Source: Bacteroidota bacterium | GTDB lineage: Bacteria; Bacteroidota; Bacteroidia; NS11-12g; UBA9320 | Direction: 5' to 3' | Length of the DNA stretch: 37,932 nucleotides | Assembly (NCBI GenBank): GCA_013359235.1 | Contig: JABWCE010000009.1 | Location: forward strand, 72,796-110,727 | In this document: positions 17,719-26,412 of the stretch, one piece after another | How the letters are laid out: the number at the start of each line of letters is the position of its first letter | Numbering within the stretch: the first letter of the stretch is position 1 | Translations under genes and position numbers: made by a program | The notes under the pieces: model-generated | Told to the model about the DNA's origin: nothing | The model's input: the letters and a program-made list of their open reading frames with translations, nothing else | The model's database searches: none

Positions 17719-18939
17719 TTGAATTTAGGAATTTTTATAGCTCGAAAACTCAGTTCAAAAGGTAATAACAGCATTACCCGCCGTATAATTAAAGTAGCAT
17801 CGGCAAGTGTAGCTATCAGCATTGTAGTTATGATTTTGGCAATAGGCATAGTCAGAGGTTTTCAGCAAGAAATAAAACGTAAAATCAACCTTTTTAATGG
17901 CAGTGCAGTTATAAAAAATCTTGATTTAAACCATTCGGGAGAGTTTTCAATGTTTTCTTTGAAATCAATTAATACAAAACATTTACTTAAGAATAATTTT
18001 ATAAAATCAATCGAACCTTTTTGCCGAAAATATTGTATAGCACGCACCACTGCCGAAAATGAAGGTATGCAATGCAAGGGTATTTCAAATGGTGAATGTT
18101 TTAATTTCTTTAAAAATCATTTAAAAAAAGGTAGAATGTTTGAAGTAAACTCACAGAATGACCCCAATGAAATATTAATTTCAGAAATTACTGCCAATAG
18201 GCTTGGGTTAGACACTGGTTTGCACCTTGAACTGATATTTGTAAATGAGGGGCAACTTAGAAGGCGTAAACCCAAAATTTGTGGTATTTTTAATAGCGGA
18301 GTGAATGAAATTGACAAAGTTTGGTTAATTACAGATTTGAGAATGGTGCAAAGAGTTGTAACCAATGGATACGACAGCGTAAATGGCATATCGGTTTATT
18401 TTAATTCAAATGAAAAAATTAGTCATTTTTCAAAGTTATTAAATGAAAATTTGCCAATGGATTTAACTGTCGAAACGGTTGAAGAAACCAATTTTCAAAT
18501 TTATCAATGGCTAAAATTATTAGACTTGAACGTGGTTGTAATAATAATTTTAATGATTTTGGTTTCAATTGTAAATATGACAACTGCCCTTATAGTATTG
18601 ATAATAGACCGTACAACCATGATTGGGCTGCTAAAAGCATTAGGAAGCAGAAATTTTCTTATAAGACAAATTTTTATATTTAGCAGTGCAAAATATCTTT
18701 TCAAAGGTATTTTAGCAGGAAACATTATTGGAATATTACTTGGATATATTCAGAAAAAATGGCATTTGGTTAGCCTAAACGAAGAAACATACTATCTTAG
18801 CCATGTGCCTTTTTCTATTTCGTTTTCCGAAATATTTATGCTCAATATTTTCACTTTTGGGGTATGTTTAATTTTATTGATTATACCTTCGCTTTATGTA
18901 GCTAAAATAAATCCTGCAAAATCTATAAAATTTGATTGA
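17719..18939 (+). CDS. FtsX-family ABC permease, LolC/LolE-like
   Basis: The 406-residue inner-membrane protein begins at a TTG giving MNLGIFIARKL, a typical LolC/E N-terminus. The first helix (ASASVAISIVVMILAIGIVR, about 26-45) is followed by a large periplasmic domain (about 46-265) and then three helices in the C-terminal third (LDLNVVVIIILMILVSIVNM; ILAGNIIGILLG; IFTFGVCLILLIIPSLYVA), ending in the family-typical AKINPAKSIKFD. LolC/E with ATPase LolD extract lipoproteins from the inner membrane for delivery to the outer membrane. The ATPase is not in this window, so partnership with LolD is inferred. Confidence 0.9.
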   Translation: MNLGIFIARKLSSKGNNSITRRIIKVASASVAISIVVMILAIGIVRGFQQEIKRKINLFNGSAVIKNLDLNHSGEFSMFSLKSINTKHLLKNNFIKSIEPFCRKYCIARTTAENEGMQCKGISNGECFNFFKNHLKKGRMFEVNSQNDPNEILISEITANRLGLDTGLHLELIFVNEGQLRRRKPKICGIFNSGVNEIDKVWLITDLRMVQRVVTNGYDSVNGISVYFNSNEKISHFSKLLNENLPMDLTVETVEETNFQIYQWLKLLDLNVVVIIILMILVSIVNMTTALIVLIIDRTTMIGLLKALGSRNFLIRQIFIFSSAKYLFKGILAGNIIGILLGYIQKKWHLVSLNEETYYLSHVPFSISFSEIFMLNIFTFGVCLILLIIPSLYVAKINPAKSIKFD

Positions 18940-18955
18940 ATTTGAAAATTTTGTT

Positions 18956-20974
18956 TTAGTTTTTAATAAAAACACCATAAATAATATTATCTATCAAAAC
19001 AGAGTAAACGCCGGTATTCAGAGTAGAAATATCGAGTTTTACTTTGTTATTTTCACCTTCGGTTTTTATAAAATCAACTTTTTGACCCGTGTAGTTTATA
19101 ATCTCGATTTTGCATGATGCTTGATTCAAATTAATATTTATATGGCTTTGGGCAGGATTAGGATATATTTTATTTTTAACTAATAACTTGAAATCATTAA
19201 AACCTGCATCGCCACTAATATTAAAAACCCACTGCGAAGTATCAATTATTGCTATGCCATTGTTTGATGAATCTGTTAAACAATTTTTATCTAAACCAAT
19301 TGATATTTTTGCATTTTTTGCAAACAAATCGGTAGGATTTATCATTAGTTTATTACTATTCACATTTATTTTTGAGCTAGAAATTTCAATAGTTTCTTTC
19401 AACAAATTGTTTTCGTAGATGTATAAGTTTCCTGAGGTGCCTTTTACGATATTTTCGTTAAATTCTATTTGAGGAATAGTATTAGGTTGATTATTTGCTG
19501 TACCTATCATCGGAAAAAATTTAACAGGAACGGGTGCTGTCATGTCAATATTTCCATAAGAACAAGAGTATTTTATTGATTTACCTTCCAATGGATTTCC
19601 GGGTGTAAGTGTTTTGTTTTTAAATCCAGCAAATGTATCAGGGTAAAAATGATATCTGAAAACCCCGTTAGCAGTAGGAATTTCGCCATCTGTTATCACA
19701 GTATCAGTAATTACAGGGTTTATGTATTCCCAAACAATTTTATCGTTTTTATCAATTTCAAAAGCCTTTCCGGAAACTCCGCTGCAAATTAGTGTGTTTC
19801 CATTGGGCAATCTTTCGGCTCCCGAAATAACCATAGAAAAAAACTGTGTAGGAATAGAATCCTTATAAATCCACGATTGCGATTCAGGTCCGTAAGGGAA
19901 ATTTTGAGTGTAGTTTCCGGGGGAACTTTCAACTGGCTTTAAAATTTCTACGGTAGAAAACAGTGGAAATCTACCAAGACCGTTGTTAAACAGTAAAATT
20001 GAGCCTCCATCTTTAAATGATTTTGGTATCCAATGTGCATTGTGATGACCATAAAACTTCTGACTTAATGAATTTCCTTTTTGGTAAGCTTCAGGATTGC
20101 CCCAACGATATAGCAAATCGCCTCCTTTTCCTCTTTTACCACCACTATGCGAAGCTGCTTGTGCGGTTGTAGTTCCATGGTCTATAATCCAAATTTCGTT
20201 CAGATGATGACATGTGAGCATTATCTGGTCAAGGTCTTCATTGTAATCAACAGAGTTTATATGAATCCAATCGGGGTCAGAATTTTTAAAATAATTAATG
20301 TCAACAAGTTCAGGATGGTTTGAAATTGCATCGTAATCAGGCTTTAAAATATCTTTATTTTGTACAATATGGTCAATAAGACTCCATTGCCATACAACTT
20401 CAGCATCATTTGTTCCTTTGGGTTTTATTTCAAGTATTCTTTCGCTCCAAAGTTTTTTTCCAAAACAAGTACCAGTTTCCCTTCCTCTATCTTCGGCTTG
20501 TGCTTCGGGTATGCCATGCCATGTAACTACAAGTATATTTCCGTTTTTCATGGGTAAAAAATCATGGTGCTGCGCTAAAGAATCATTCGAAATTTTATAC
20601 GACCAAAGAAGTTCTCCATCCCAACTAAATTTTTCAATAATACCTCCTTTTCCAGCTCCCATATAGTTTGAGTCTGCAATGTGTCCCGCCCTTAAAAGAC
20701 TACCATCTTCAAGCAAATATGCATGCATACCTGCCAGATATTTGCTTTTCCACATTTTTATCATCTTGCCGCATTTATCTATTAAAAATGTTTTATTGCT
20801 ATTCATTGGTGGCAGCAATATGTACCCATTTTCAAGATGTCCTTTTTTGTATTTCATTACGCCTACTGTTTTTTGTGCATAAGCTGTGTTTTGAAATGAG
20901 TAAATGAGGAAAAAAATTGATAAAAATGAAAAAAATTTAATTTTTGAACTTAAATGAATGTATTTTTTGGACAT
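18956..20974 (-). CDS. Arylsulfotransferase-like protein with Ig-like domain and T9SS tail
   Basis: The 672-residue protein has a signal peptide (ending NTAYAQ). An ASST-type six-bladed propeller (about 40-460) opens with NGYILLPPMNSNKTFLIDKC. It shows the histidine-rich blade motifs of the family: QHHDFLP (His136/137), DWIHINSVDY (His238) and YGHHNAHWIP (His310-314). An Ig-like Big_5 domain follows (about 485-585, IEFNENIVKGTSGNLYIYEN), related to the one in the 3279 gene. The tail KIYPNPAQSHININ is a T9SS type A domain. Family enzymes move sulfate between phenolic compounds without PAPS, but substrate and activity here are unproven. A permease gene converges on its 3' end with 16 bases between. 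Confidence 0.88.
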   Translation of the reverse strand: MSKKYIHLSSKIKFFSFLSIFFLIYSFQNTAYAQKTVGVMKYKKGHLENGYILLPPMNSNKTFLIDKCGKMIKMWKSKYLAGMHAYLLEDGSLLRAGHIADSNYMGAGKGGIIEKFSWDGELLWSYKISNDSLAQHHDFLPMKNGNILVVTWHGIPEAQAEDRGRETGTCFGKKLWSERILEIKPKGTNDAEVVWQWSLIDHIVQNKDILKPDYDAISNHPELVDINYFKNSDPDWIHINSVDYNEDLDQIMLTCHHLNEIWIIDHGTTTAQAASHSGGKRGKGGDLLYRWGNPEAYQKGNSLSQKFYGHHNAHWIPKSFKDGGSILLFNNGLGRFPLFSTVEILKPVESSPGNYTQNFPYGPESQSWIYKDSIPTQFFSMVISGAERLPNGNTLICSGVSGKAFEIDKNDKIVWEYINPVITDTVITDGEIPTANGVFRYHFYPDTFAGFKNKTLTPGNPLEGKSIKYSCSYGNIDMTAPVPVKFFPMIGTANNQPNTIPQIEFNENIVKGTSGNLYIYENNLLKETIEISSSKINVNSNKLMINPTDLFAKNAKISIGLDKNCLTDSSNNGIAIIDTSQWVFNISGDAGFNDFKLLVKNKIYPNPAQSHININLNQASCKIEIINYTGQKVDFIKTEGENNKVKLDISTLNTGVYSVLIDNIIYGVFIKN

Positions 20975-21115
20975 AAATATATGAGTTATTTTATATAATA
21001 CAACAACATTGAAAATATTATTATATTATCTAAATTATTTAAAATAAACAGAATATTACATTAATTTTACATTTTGACAAAGTGACAAAACTCCAAAACC
21101 AAGTTTATTATTTTG

Positions 21116-21123
21116 TAAATTTG
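21116..21123 (+). promoter_or_regulatory. Putative -7 box for the sigma factor operon
   Basis: TAAATTTG matches TAnnTTTG and lies in the 244-base divergent region between the arylsulfotransferase and the sigma factor. It would leave a leader of about 90 bases. A TTTTGACA stretch at 21072-21079 is too far upstream to be its -33 element. Confidence 0.35.
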
Positions 21124-21218
21124 AATTACTCGATTAAAAAATTAAAATTTGTTTTATAGATTAATAATTTATGTAACAGATTTTTTTAATCTTTCGTCAA
21201 TAAAAGAGAAAATTATAA

Positions 21219-21770
21219 TTGGATGAGAAAAAACTAATACAGGCTTGTTGCAAGGGAGATGTTAAAGCTCAGAAAATTGTATATGAAAAATTTGGACCCA
21301 AGCTAATGGGAATTTGTCTAAGATATGCCGGAAACAGGGAAGATGCCGAAGAGATTTTCCACGATACATTTATTAAAATATTTAAAAATATTAATAAATT
21401 CAAATTTGAAAGCAGTTTTCAAACATGGATTTCGCGAATCGGGATAAATTCATCTTTAGATTTTTTAAGAAAAAGAAAAAAAACACTTTTTTTAGGCTAT
21501 ATATCGGACCATATAAACGAAATAGAAGATTATGATATACCAAACGAAATAAGTATTGAAGCAGAAACAGCAATGAGATTGATGAAAACACTGCCAATGA
21601 ATCAGCAAGTAATTATCAATCTTTTTATAATAGAAGAGATGAGCCATAGAGAAATAGCCCAGCAGTTAGGTATAAGCGAAGAGGCTTCACGAGTTCAGCT
21701 TAGCCGTGCAAAAAAAGCTATGGTTGAAGTTTTTAATAGTAATAAGAGCAAAAATGAGCAAACAAAATAA
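21219..21770 (+). CDS. ECF-type RNA polymerase sigma factor
   Basis: The 183-residue protein starts at a TTG (MDEKKLIQACCKGDVKAQKI); no ATG lies in frame before the conserved domain. Region 2 spans about 20-90 (YAGNREDAEEIFHDTFIKIF; TWISRIGINSSLDFLRKRKK) and region 4 about 120-175 (NQQVIINLFIIEEMSHREIA then LGISEEASRVQLSRAKKAM). It is a two-domain ECF sigma without extensions. Its last 17 bases overlap the next gene, an apparent anti-sigma/barrel fusion, which in turn is followed 3 bases later by a T9SS cargo gene. This order suggests a dedicated sigma/anti-sigma/effector unit. Confidence 0.95.
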   Translation: MDEKKLIQACCKGDVKAQKIVYEKFGPKLMGICLRYAGNREDAEEIFHDTFIKIFKNINKFKFESSFQTWISRIGINSSLDFLRKRKKTLFLGYISDHINEIEDYDIPNEISIEAETAMRLMKTLPMNQQVIINLFIIEEMSHREIAQQLGISEEASRVQLSRAKKAMVEVFNSNKSKNEQTK

Positions 21771-23145
21771 CCTTCAAAATTCTTTAAAAAGGGCTTTCGA
21801 TGATTTCGAGGCACCTTTGAAAGAAGCCCAATGGCAAAGGCTTGAAGGCGAATTGGGCGGTTTGAACAAAACAAAAAAATGGAGGTTTTTTCCTTATTAT
21901 TTTATTGCTGTTTTACTTTTATTAGTAGGTTCAGGAATATTATCTTACTTCATAATTTATAAAAACAATAATTTTGATTCTTCTAAATACTCTATAAATA
22001 AAAATTATAAATTTGAATCACAACAAAATAGCTCAAATGAAAATTTAACAAAGCAACAAATTGACAAAAACAAAAATCTATTTGAAACTCAAAAAGGCTC
22101 AATAGACTTGAATTCTAAATTAAATGCCCATAATTCTGATACTTCTTTTAAGCAAAGAAATAAGGTTTTATTAAAAAATAATAAAAACATAATTTTATCC
22201 GAAGTAAATAAAATTGATGATGAAAAAAACGAAACAAAACATTCAAAAGAAAATGAAAAAATAGAAGTAAAAGATACAAACATTGCAATTACTAATGATA
22301 CTTTGATTGATAATGAAGATATTGTTATTACTGATGATTCTAAAAATGAAGGTAAATCAGAATTTGATAAAACAGAAGATTTAAAAAACAAAAAACAAGA
22401 TTCAACACAAATAGTAAAACCCCGGGAAATAAAGAACAAAAGTAAAGCTAAGTATGTACTTTCGCTATCTACAGGTTATTCAAACATGAATGTAAAGGTT
22501 ACTTCGATTGAAAATATTAGCAAAGTCCATAAAGATACTCGTAAAATTTTTGAAATGAGTAACCAAAATACCAAAACCTTGTTTATTAATTTTGGCTTTG
22601 ATTGCAATGTTTTCAAAGGTTTTAATGTGGGTTTGAATACCGGTTTTCAATACTTACACATTTCACAACCAGTAAATTTTGAATACCGCATGTTCGAAAT
22701 TCCATTTTATGATATTGACAGAAATATAATTGGCTATATAAGGAAAGACAGTGCTACTGCAGATTTATTCAAATCAACAACTACAAACAAAACTTCATTT
22801 ATTAAAATTCCATTGAGATTTAACTATTCAATTCCATTAAATTTGAAAAATGAAGTACTGATTACTGCAGGAACTAATATTTCAACGGTGATTTCGGCAA
22901 GAGGAAATGTAATATCAATAAACGAAGGAAAAGTAAAACCACTTAGCAGACAAATGTACGGAAAATTGAATTTTGGCTTTTTGGGAGGAATGCAATACTC
23001 ACGAAAATTAAAAAATAATTGGTGGATTGGTGTAGAAAATGATTGGCAAATAAACCGTGAATTATTTAAAAATGGACCTGAAAAAATTAAAAACAGGTTG
23101 AGTGGATATAATTTTAATTTAATTTTGAAATATAAAATTTATTAA
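21754..23145 (+). CDS. Anti-sigma-like single-pass membrane protein fused to a C-terminal beta-barrel
   Basis: The ATG at 21754 (MSKQNNLQNSL) is preferred to a start at 21706 because it begins the recognisable domain. The 463-residue protein has a cytoplasmic N-terminal helix region (about 1-44, LKRAFDDFEAPLKEAQWQRL) of the type found in Bacteroidota anti-sigma factors. One transmembrane segment follows (46-68, FFPYYFIAVLLLLVGSGILS), then a linker of about 165 residues very rich in K, N, D, E and S. The C-terminal region (about 235-463) has alternating strands like the outer-membrane barrel families (VLSLSTGYSNMNV, SFIKIPLRFNYSIPL, WWIGVENDWQ, NLILKYKIY). It could span both membranes. It overlaps the sigma gene by 17 bases, which argues for a regulatory partnership. 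Confidence 0.85.
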   Translation: MSKQNNLQNSLKRAFDDFEAPLKEAQWQRLEGELGGLNKTKKWRFFPYYFIAVLLLLVGSGILSYFIIYKNNNFDSSKYSINKNYKFESQQNSSNENLTKQQIDKNKNLFETQKGSIDLNSKLNAHNSDTSFKQRNKVLLKNNKNIILSEVNKIDDEKNETKHSKENEKIEVKDTNIAITNDTLIDNEDIVITDDSKNEGKSEFDKTEDLKNKKQDSTQIVKPREIKNKSKAKYVLSLSTGYSNMNVKVTSIENISKVHKDTRKIFEMSNQNTKTLFINFGFDCNVFKGFNVGLNTGFQYLHISQPVNFEYRMFEIPFYDIDRNIIGYIRKDSATADLFKSTTTNKTSFIKIPLRFNYSIPLNLKNEVLITAGTNISTVISARGNVISINEGKVKPLSRQMYGKLNFGFLGGMQYSRKLKNNWWIGVENDWQINRELFKNGPEKIKNRLSGYNFNLILKYKIY

Positions 23146-23148
23146 GGC

Positions 23149-25551
23149 ATGAAGAGAATATTATCAAACATTACATTTATCATGCTTTTTGTACAAGTTA
23201 TATCTGCTCAAAGTTTTATTAAAAGCATAGGAAAAAATATAAATTATCAAATTGAATGTTCTTGTTTTGATAATGATGGAAACCTTACCATTGGTTATTT
23301 TAATTTGAAGGATACATTACGAGATAGTATGGTTTTCAGCAAATGGAACCTAAGCTCAAAAACATGGTCTTACATTAATGCAATTCCTGTAAAAAACACT
23401 AAAAAAAATTACAGTAAATGTATTTATAAAAATGATTCACTTTTAGTATTTACAAAGCTCAAACGTATAGGCACATTAGCCTCCGGATTGATTTATATTA
23501 ACACTACCGGTTATAAATCTCTGGGTGATTTTAGATTTGAAAAGGGTGATGGTTTTGTTAGCGATTTAAAACTATATAAAAATAAAGTTATAATTTTTGG
23601 TAATTTTGATTCGGTGAGATTATCTTCAAACTCATCAAAAATACAGCATATTACTGCTTATAATGGAGTAGATTTTGAGTATTCAAAAGCACCAACAGAA
23701 TTTGCTAATAATCCTATTAGCAATTATCCTGTAGCTAACAATAAAGATACATTTTTATTAATTGCCGGAGGTAGCATGGTTTGGCAATTTGTTTATCCAA
23801 ACAAATGGACTTTAGTTGCCAAATCATCAAAAACAAATTTTAATGCAGTGGCATTTAATGGCATAAACTGGATAATTACAAGAGAAAATGCCGATTCGCT
23901 AATGTTTTACAATGGAAAAAAAATTGAGTTTAAAATTTTGAAACAAAAACTATTTCCGCCACTGTCTATTGTAAACACATCTCAAGGTTTGCTCGTTTCA
24001 GAAAGTGGCAAAGCAGGGCGTTTGCTCATTTATGACAATGTAAAAAATCAATTTACAAATATTTTCCAAAATTATAGAAACGATACATTTACAAGGAATA
24101 TTCAAACTTATAAAAACAAAGTATTTTACATTTCATCTACACCAATAATTTACCGAAATGTAAATTTTGGTAAAATTGCAGAGATGAGTTTGCCTGAATC
24201 TATGCCCGTTGAATACGATACAATTTCAATTTTTGTTTTTAACGATAATAACAACAACATAAAATACGATGCAGGCGATAAAATGATGCAACCTGCAGTG
24301 ATTTTAAATAAAACTTACGGAAAATTGATATCGAGCAGTTCGGGGTTTTTCAAAGATATTGTTCCTGATTACAATGATGTTTCTTACGAAGTAAAATATC
24401 TTCAAAGATGCCTTGTAGTGCCGATATATTTGAAAATTCAAAGTTCAAAAAATTTAGGTAAAGGGATAAAAAGCGATTCTTTATTTTTTCCGGTTCAACA
24501 AAATAACCTTGCAAAAAATATTATAATTAAAAGTTTTGCTCATAAGCAAAAAGCAAGATTAAACGATACAATTCCTCTTGAAATAAATTTAAAAAACAAT
24601 GATTGTCAACTGTATAAAAGTAATGGAACTGTTACAGTAATGCTCGATTCAAACACAAATTTTGTAAATTCAATTCCTCCATATTCAAGCAAAGAAAAAA
24701 ACATATTGAAATATGATTTTACATATCAAAGTGAAGTAAATCAATATAAAATAAAACTTAATGTTGTTTATTCAATTGGCAAATACAAAATAGATGATAT
24801 TGTAAAACACTTCGTAAAACTTGAAACAGATATTACTGACGACTCTACTGACAATTATGACAGTATTGTTCAAAAAATAGTTTACAGTTTTGATCCAAAT
24901 GAAAAAAATTGTGAACCATCGGGCGCTGTAAGTGGTGAAGTGAAAAATATAAGATATTTTATTGAGTTTCAAAATGAAGGAAATGACGAAGCACGTAGAG
25001 TAACAGTAATAGATACACTTGATGTGCATATTCCGGTTTACGAATTTCAAATGGTTTCATGCAGTCATAATTACGAAGTAAGTTTAAATAATAATGTGGT
25101 AACTTGGGTTTTTGATAACATTAATCTTCCGCCAAAATCATTAACCGAAAGCGGTAGTAAAGGTTTTATAGTGTTTGAAGCCCATCTTAACAAAAACCTT
25201 GAAACAAATGACAGTGTTATAAACAAAGCCTATATTTATTTTGATTATAATACTCCAATAATAACCAACACAACATCGGTTATAAAAAAAACAGAGGTGG
25301 TTCAGCCGCCCGATGTTGATGGTAAACTTAGTATCAGAGTTTACCCTAATCCGGCAGATGAAATAGTATCATTTGAAAATGTTTCGATAAAAAATCAGAA
25401 TGTTTCAGTTTTCAATATGCTGGGGCAGCAAATTTCAGATTTTGATATTAAAGCTTCGTCTATTATTAATAAATCAATAGTTGACTGGCCACGAGGTATG
25501 TATTTTATCAAATCAACCAACGGCGGTTTTCAAAAATTTTTAGTTCACTAA
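23149..25551 (+). CDS. Large T9SS cargo protein with DUF7619-type repeat domain
   Basis: The ATG is 3 bases after the previous stop. The 800-residue protein has a signal peptide (ending VISAQ). A long N-terminal region (about 25-350) has no identified domain but shows propeller-like patterns. A short SdrD-B-like element is seen near 365-385 (FVFNDNNNNIKYDAGDKMM). A DUF11/DUF7619-like beta domain lies at about 580-715 (FDPNEKNCEP, IRYFIEFQNEGNDEARRVTV, AYIYFDYNTPIITN). A T9SS type A tail begins near residue 728 (VYPNPADEIVSFEN) and ends FQKFLVH. It is probably displayed on the cell surface. Its position makes it the likely output, or sensed partner, of the sigma unit. The last four bases overlap the convergent aldose epimerase gene. 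Confidence 0.9.
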   Translation: MKRILSNITFIMLFVQVISAQSFIKSIGKNINYQIECSCFDNDGNLTIGYFNLKDTLRDSMVFSKWNLSSKTWSYINAIPVKNTKKNYSKCIYKNDSLLVFTKLKRIGTLASGLIYINTTGYKSLGDFRFEKGDGFVSDLKLYKNKVIIFGNFDSVRLSSNSSKIQHITAYNGVDFEYSKAPTEFANNPISNYPVANNKDTFLLIAGGSMVWQFVYPNKWTLVAKSSKTNFNAVAFNGINWIITRENADSLMFYNGKKIEFKILKQKLFPPLSIVNTSQGLLVSESGKAGRLLIYDNVKNQFTNIFQNYRNDTFTRNIQTYKNKVFYISSTPIIYRNVNFGKIAEMSLPESMPVEYDTISIFVFNDNNNNIKYDAGDKMMQPAVILNKTYGKLISSSSGFFKDIVPDYNDVSYEVKYLQRCLVVPIYLKIQSSKNLGKGIKSDSLFFPVQQNNLAKNIIIKSFAHKQKARLNDTIPLEINLKNNDCQLYKSNGTVTVMLDSNTNFVNSIPPYSSKEKNILKYDFTYQSEVNQYKIKLNVVYSIGKYKIDDIVKHFVKLETDITDDSTDNYDSIVQKIVYSFDPNEKNCEPSGAVSGEVKNIRYFIEFQNEGNDEARRVTVIDTLDVHIPVYEFQMVSCSHNYEVSLNNNVVTWVFDNINLPPKSLTESGSKGFIVFEAHLNKNLETNDSVINKAYIYFDYNTPIITNTTSVIKKTEVVQPPDVDGKLSIRVYPNPADEIVSFENVSIKNQNVSVFNMLGQQISDFDIKASSIINKSIVDWPRGMYFIKSTNGGFQKFLVH

Positions 25552-26411
25552 ACTCCAAATTCCATTGAAAATGATTTTTTTAAAATCTCGAAAGGTTTTA
25601 GTGTAATAATACCTTCTTTAACACTTACATCGTTTTTAAAATTTATGTAATCTGCTATACCTTCCCATGGTTCAATACAAATAAAATCTGCACCGGGTTT
25701 TGACCAAATTCCAAGATATTTCCATCCTTCAATTTTCACTTTTACTGTTTTAGACGAAGATTTTGACTTGAGTATAACATATTTTGATTTTAAATTTTTG
25801 AAAATTAAAGCATCATTATTAAAAGTGTTTTGGTCAATGTTAATAATCCCATTTCCGTTGGTGACTTTTCTTGTTTTAAGTGAAACAAAATTACTAAGTA
25901 AACGCAGTGAATCCGGGTCTGCATCATTTTCAAATTCTATTATTGCATCATCGGGGTCTGAAATTTTAAAGCCAGGATGCCCTCCAAACGAAACCGGCAT
26001 TGCAGAAATACTCAAATTAGCAATTATAAATTCCATCATTAGCTTGTTACCACTGAGTTTGTAATGAATTTTTAAATTGAAATCAAAAGGATAACGCTGG
26101 TAAGTATATTCGTTTTTCGAAAGTTCAAAAATTATAAAATCATCACCTTTGGCATTTATTGTAAATTGCAAATCACGGGCAAAACCATGTTGTTCAATTT
26201 TATATATTTTACCGTTAAAAATATATTCAAAATTGTTTAATCTGCCTACAAATGGAAACAAAACAGGAGCATGTCTGCCCCATATTTCATTATTGGCTTG
26301 CCAAATAAATTCATGTTTTGATTTGTTGTGAAAAACACTGATAAGTTCGGCTCCAAAACTCTTAAATGAAGCGGTAAAATCTCCCGAAGTTATTGATAGA
26401 ATTTCTTCCAA
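25548..26411 (-). CDS. Aldose 1-epimerase family protein
   Basis: The 287-residue cytoplasmic protein matches the galactose-mutarotase-like fold: GAELISVFHNKSKHEFIWQA, then WGRHAPVLFPFVGRLNN (typical of the LacX/YeaD-like subgroup), VSFGGHPGFKI with a conserved His, and a late GIWSKPGADFICIEPWEG. Members interconvert sugar anomers or are structural homologues acting on hexose phosphates; the exact substrate is unclear. Translation appears to begin at a TTG one base after the hppD stop, so it is coupled to hppD. Its 3' end overlaps the convergent T9SS gene by 4 bases. Confidence 0.9.
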   Translation of the reverse strand: MEEILSITSGDFTASFKSFGAELISVFHNKSKHEFIWQANNEIWGRHAPVLFPFVGRLNNFEYIFNGKIYKIEQHGFARDLQFTINAKGDDFIIFELSKNEYTYQRYPFDFNLKIHYKLSGNKLMMEFIIANLSISAMPVSFGGHPGFKISDPDDAIIEFENDADPDSLRLLSNFVSLKTRKVTNGNGIINIDQNTFNNDALIFKNLKSKYVILKSKSSSKTVKVKIEGWKYLGIWSKPGADFICIEPWEGIADYINFKNDVSVKEGIITLKPFEILKKSFSMEFGV

Positions 26412-26412
26412 A

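Noticed and set aside
18959-18973. GTTTTT-AAT-AAAAAC hairpin at the end of the arylsulfotransferase gene
   Set aside because: The stem is almost wholly A/T and lies in coding sequence; too weak to call a terminator between the convergent genes.
20975-21218. Divergent region examined for a riboswitch or small RNA
   Set aside because: Only AT-rich sequence and one promoter-like box were found; no conserved RNA fold was recognised.
22089-22439. 116-codon minus-strand frame opposite the charged linker of the sigma-operon fusion protein
   Set aside because: Its Ser/Phe-rich content is the expected antisense of a Lys/Asp/Glu/Asn-rich region.
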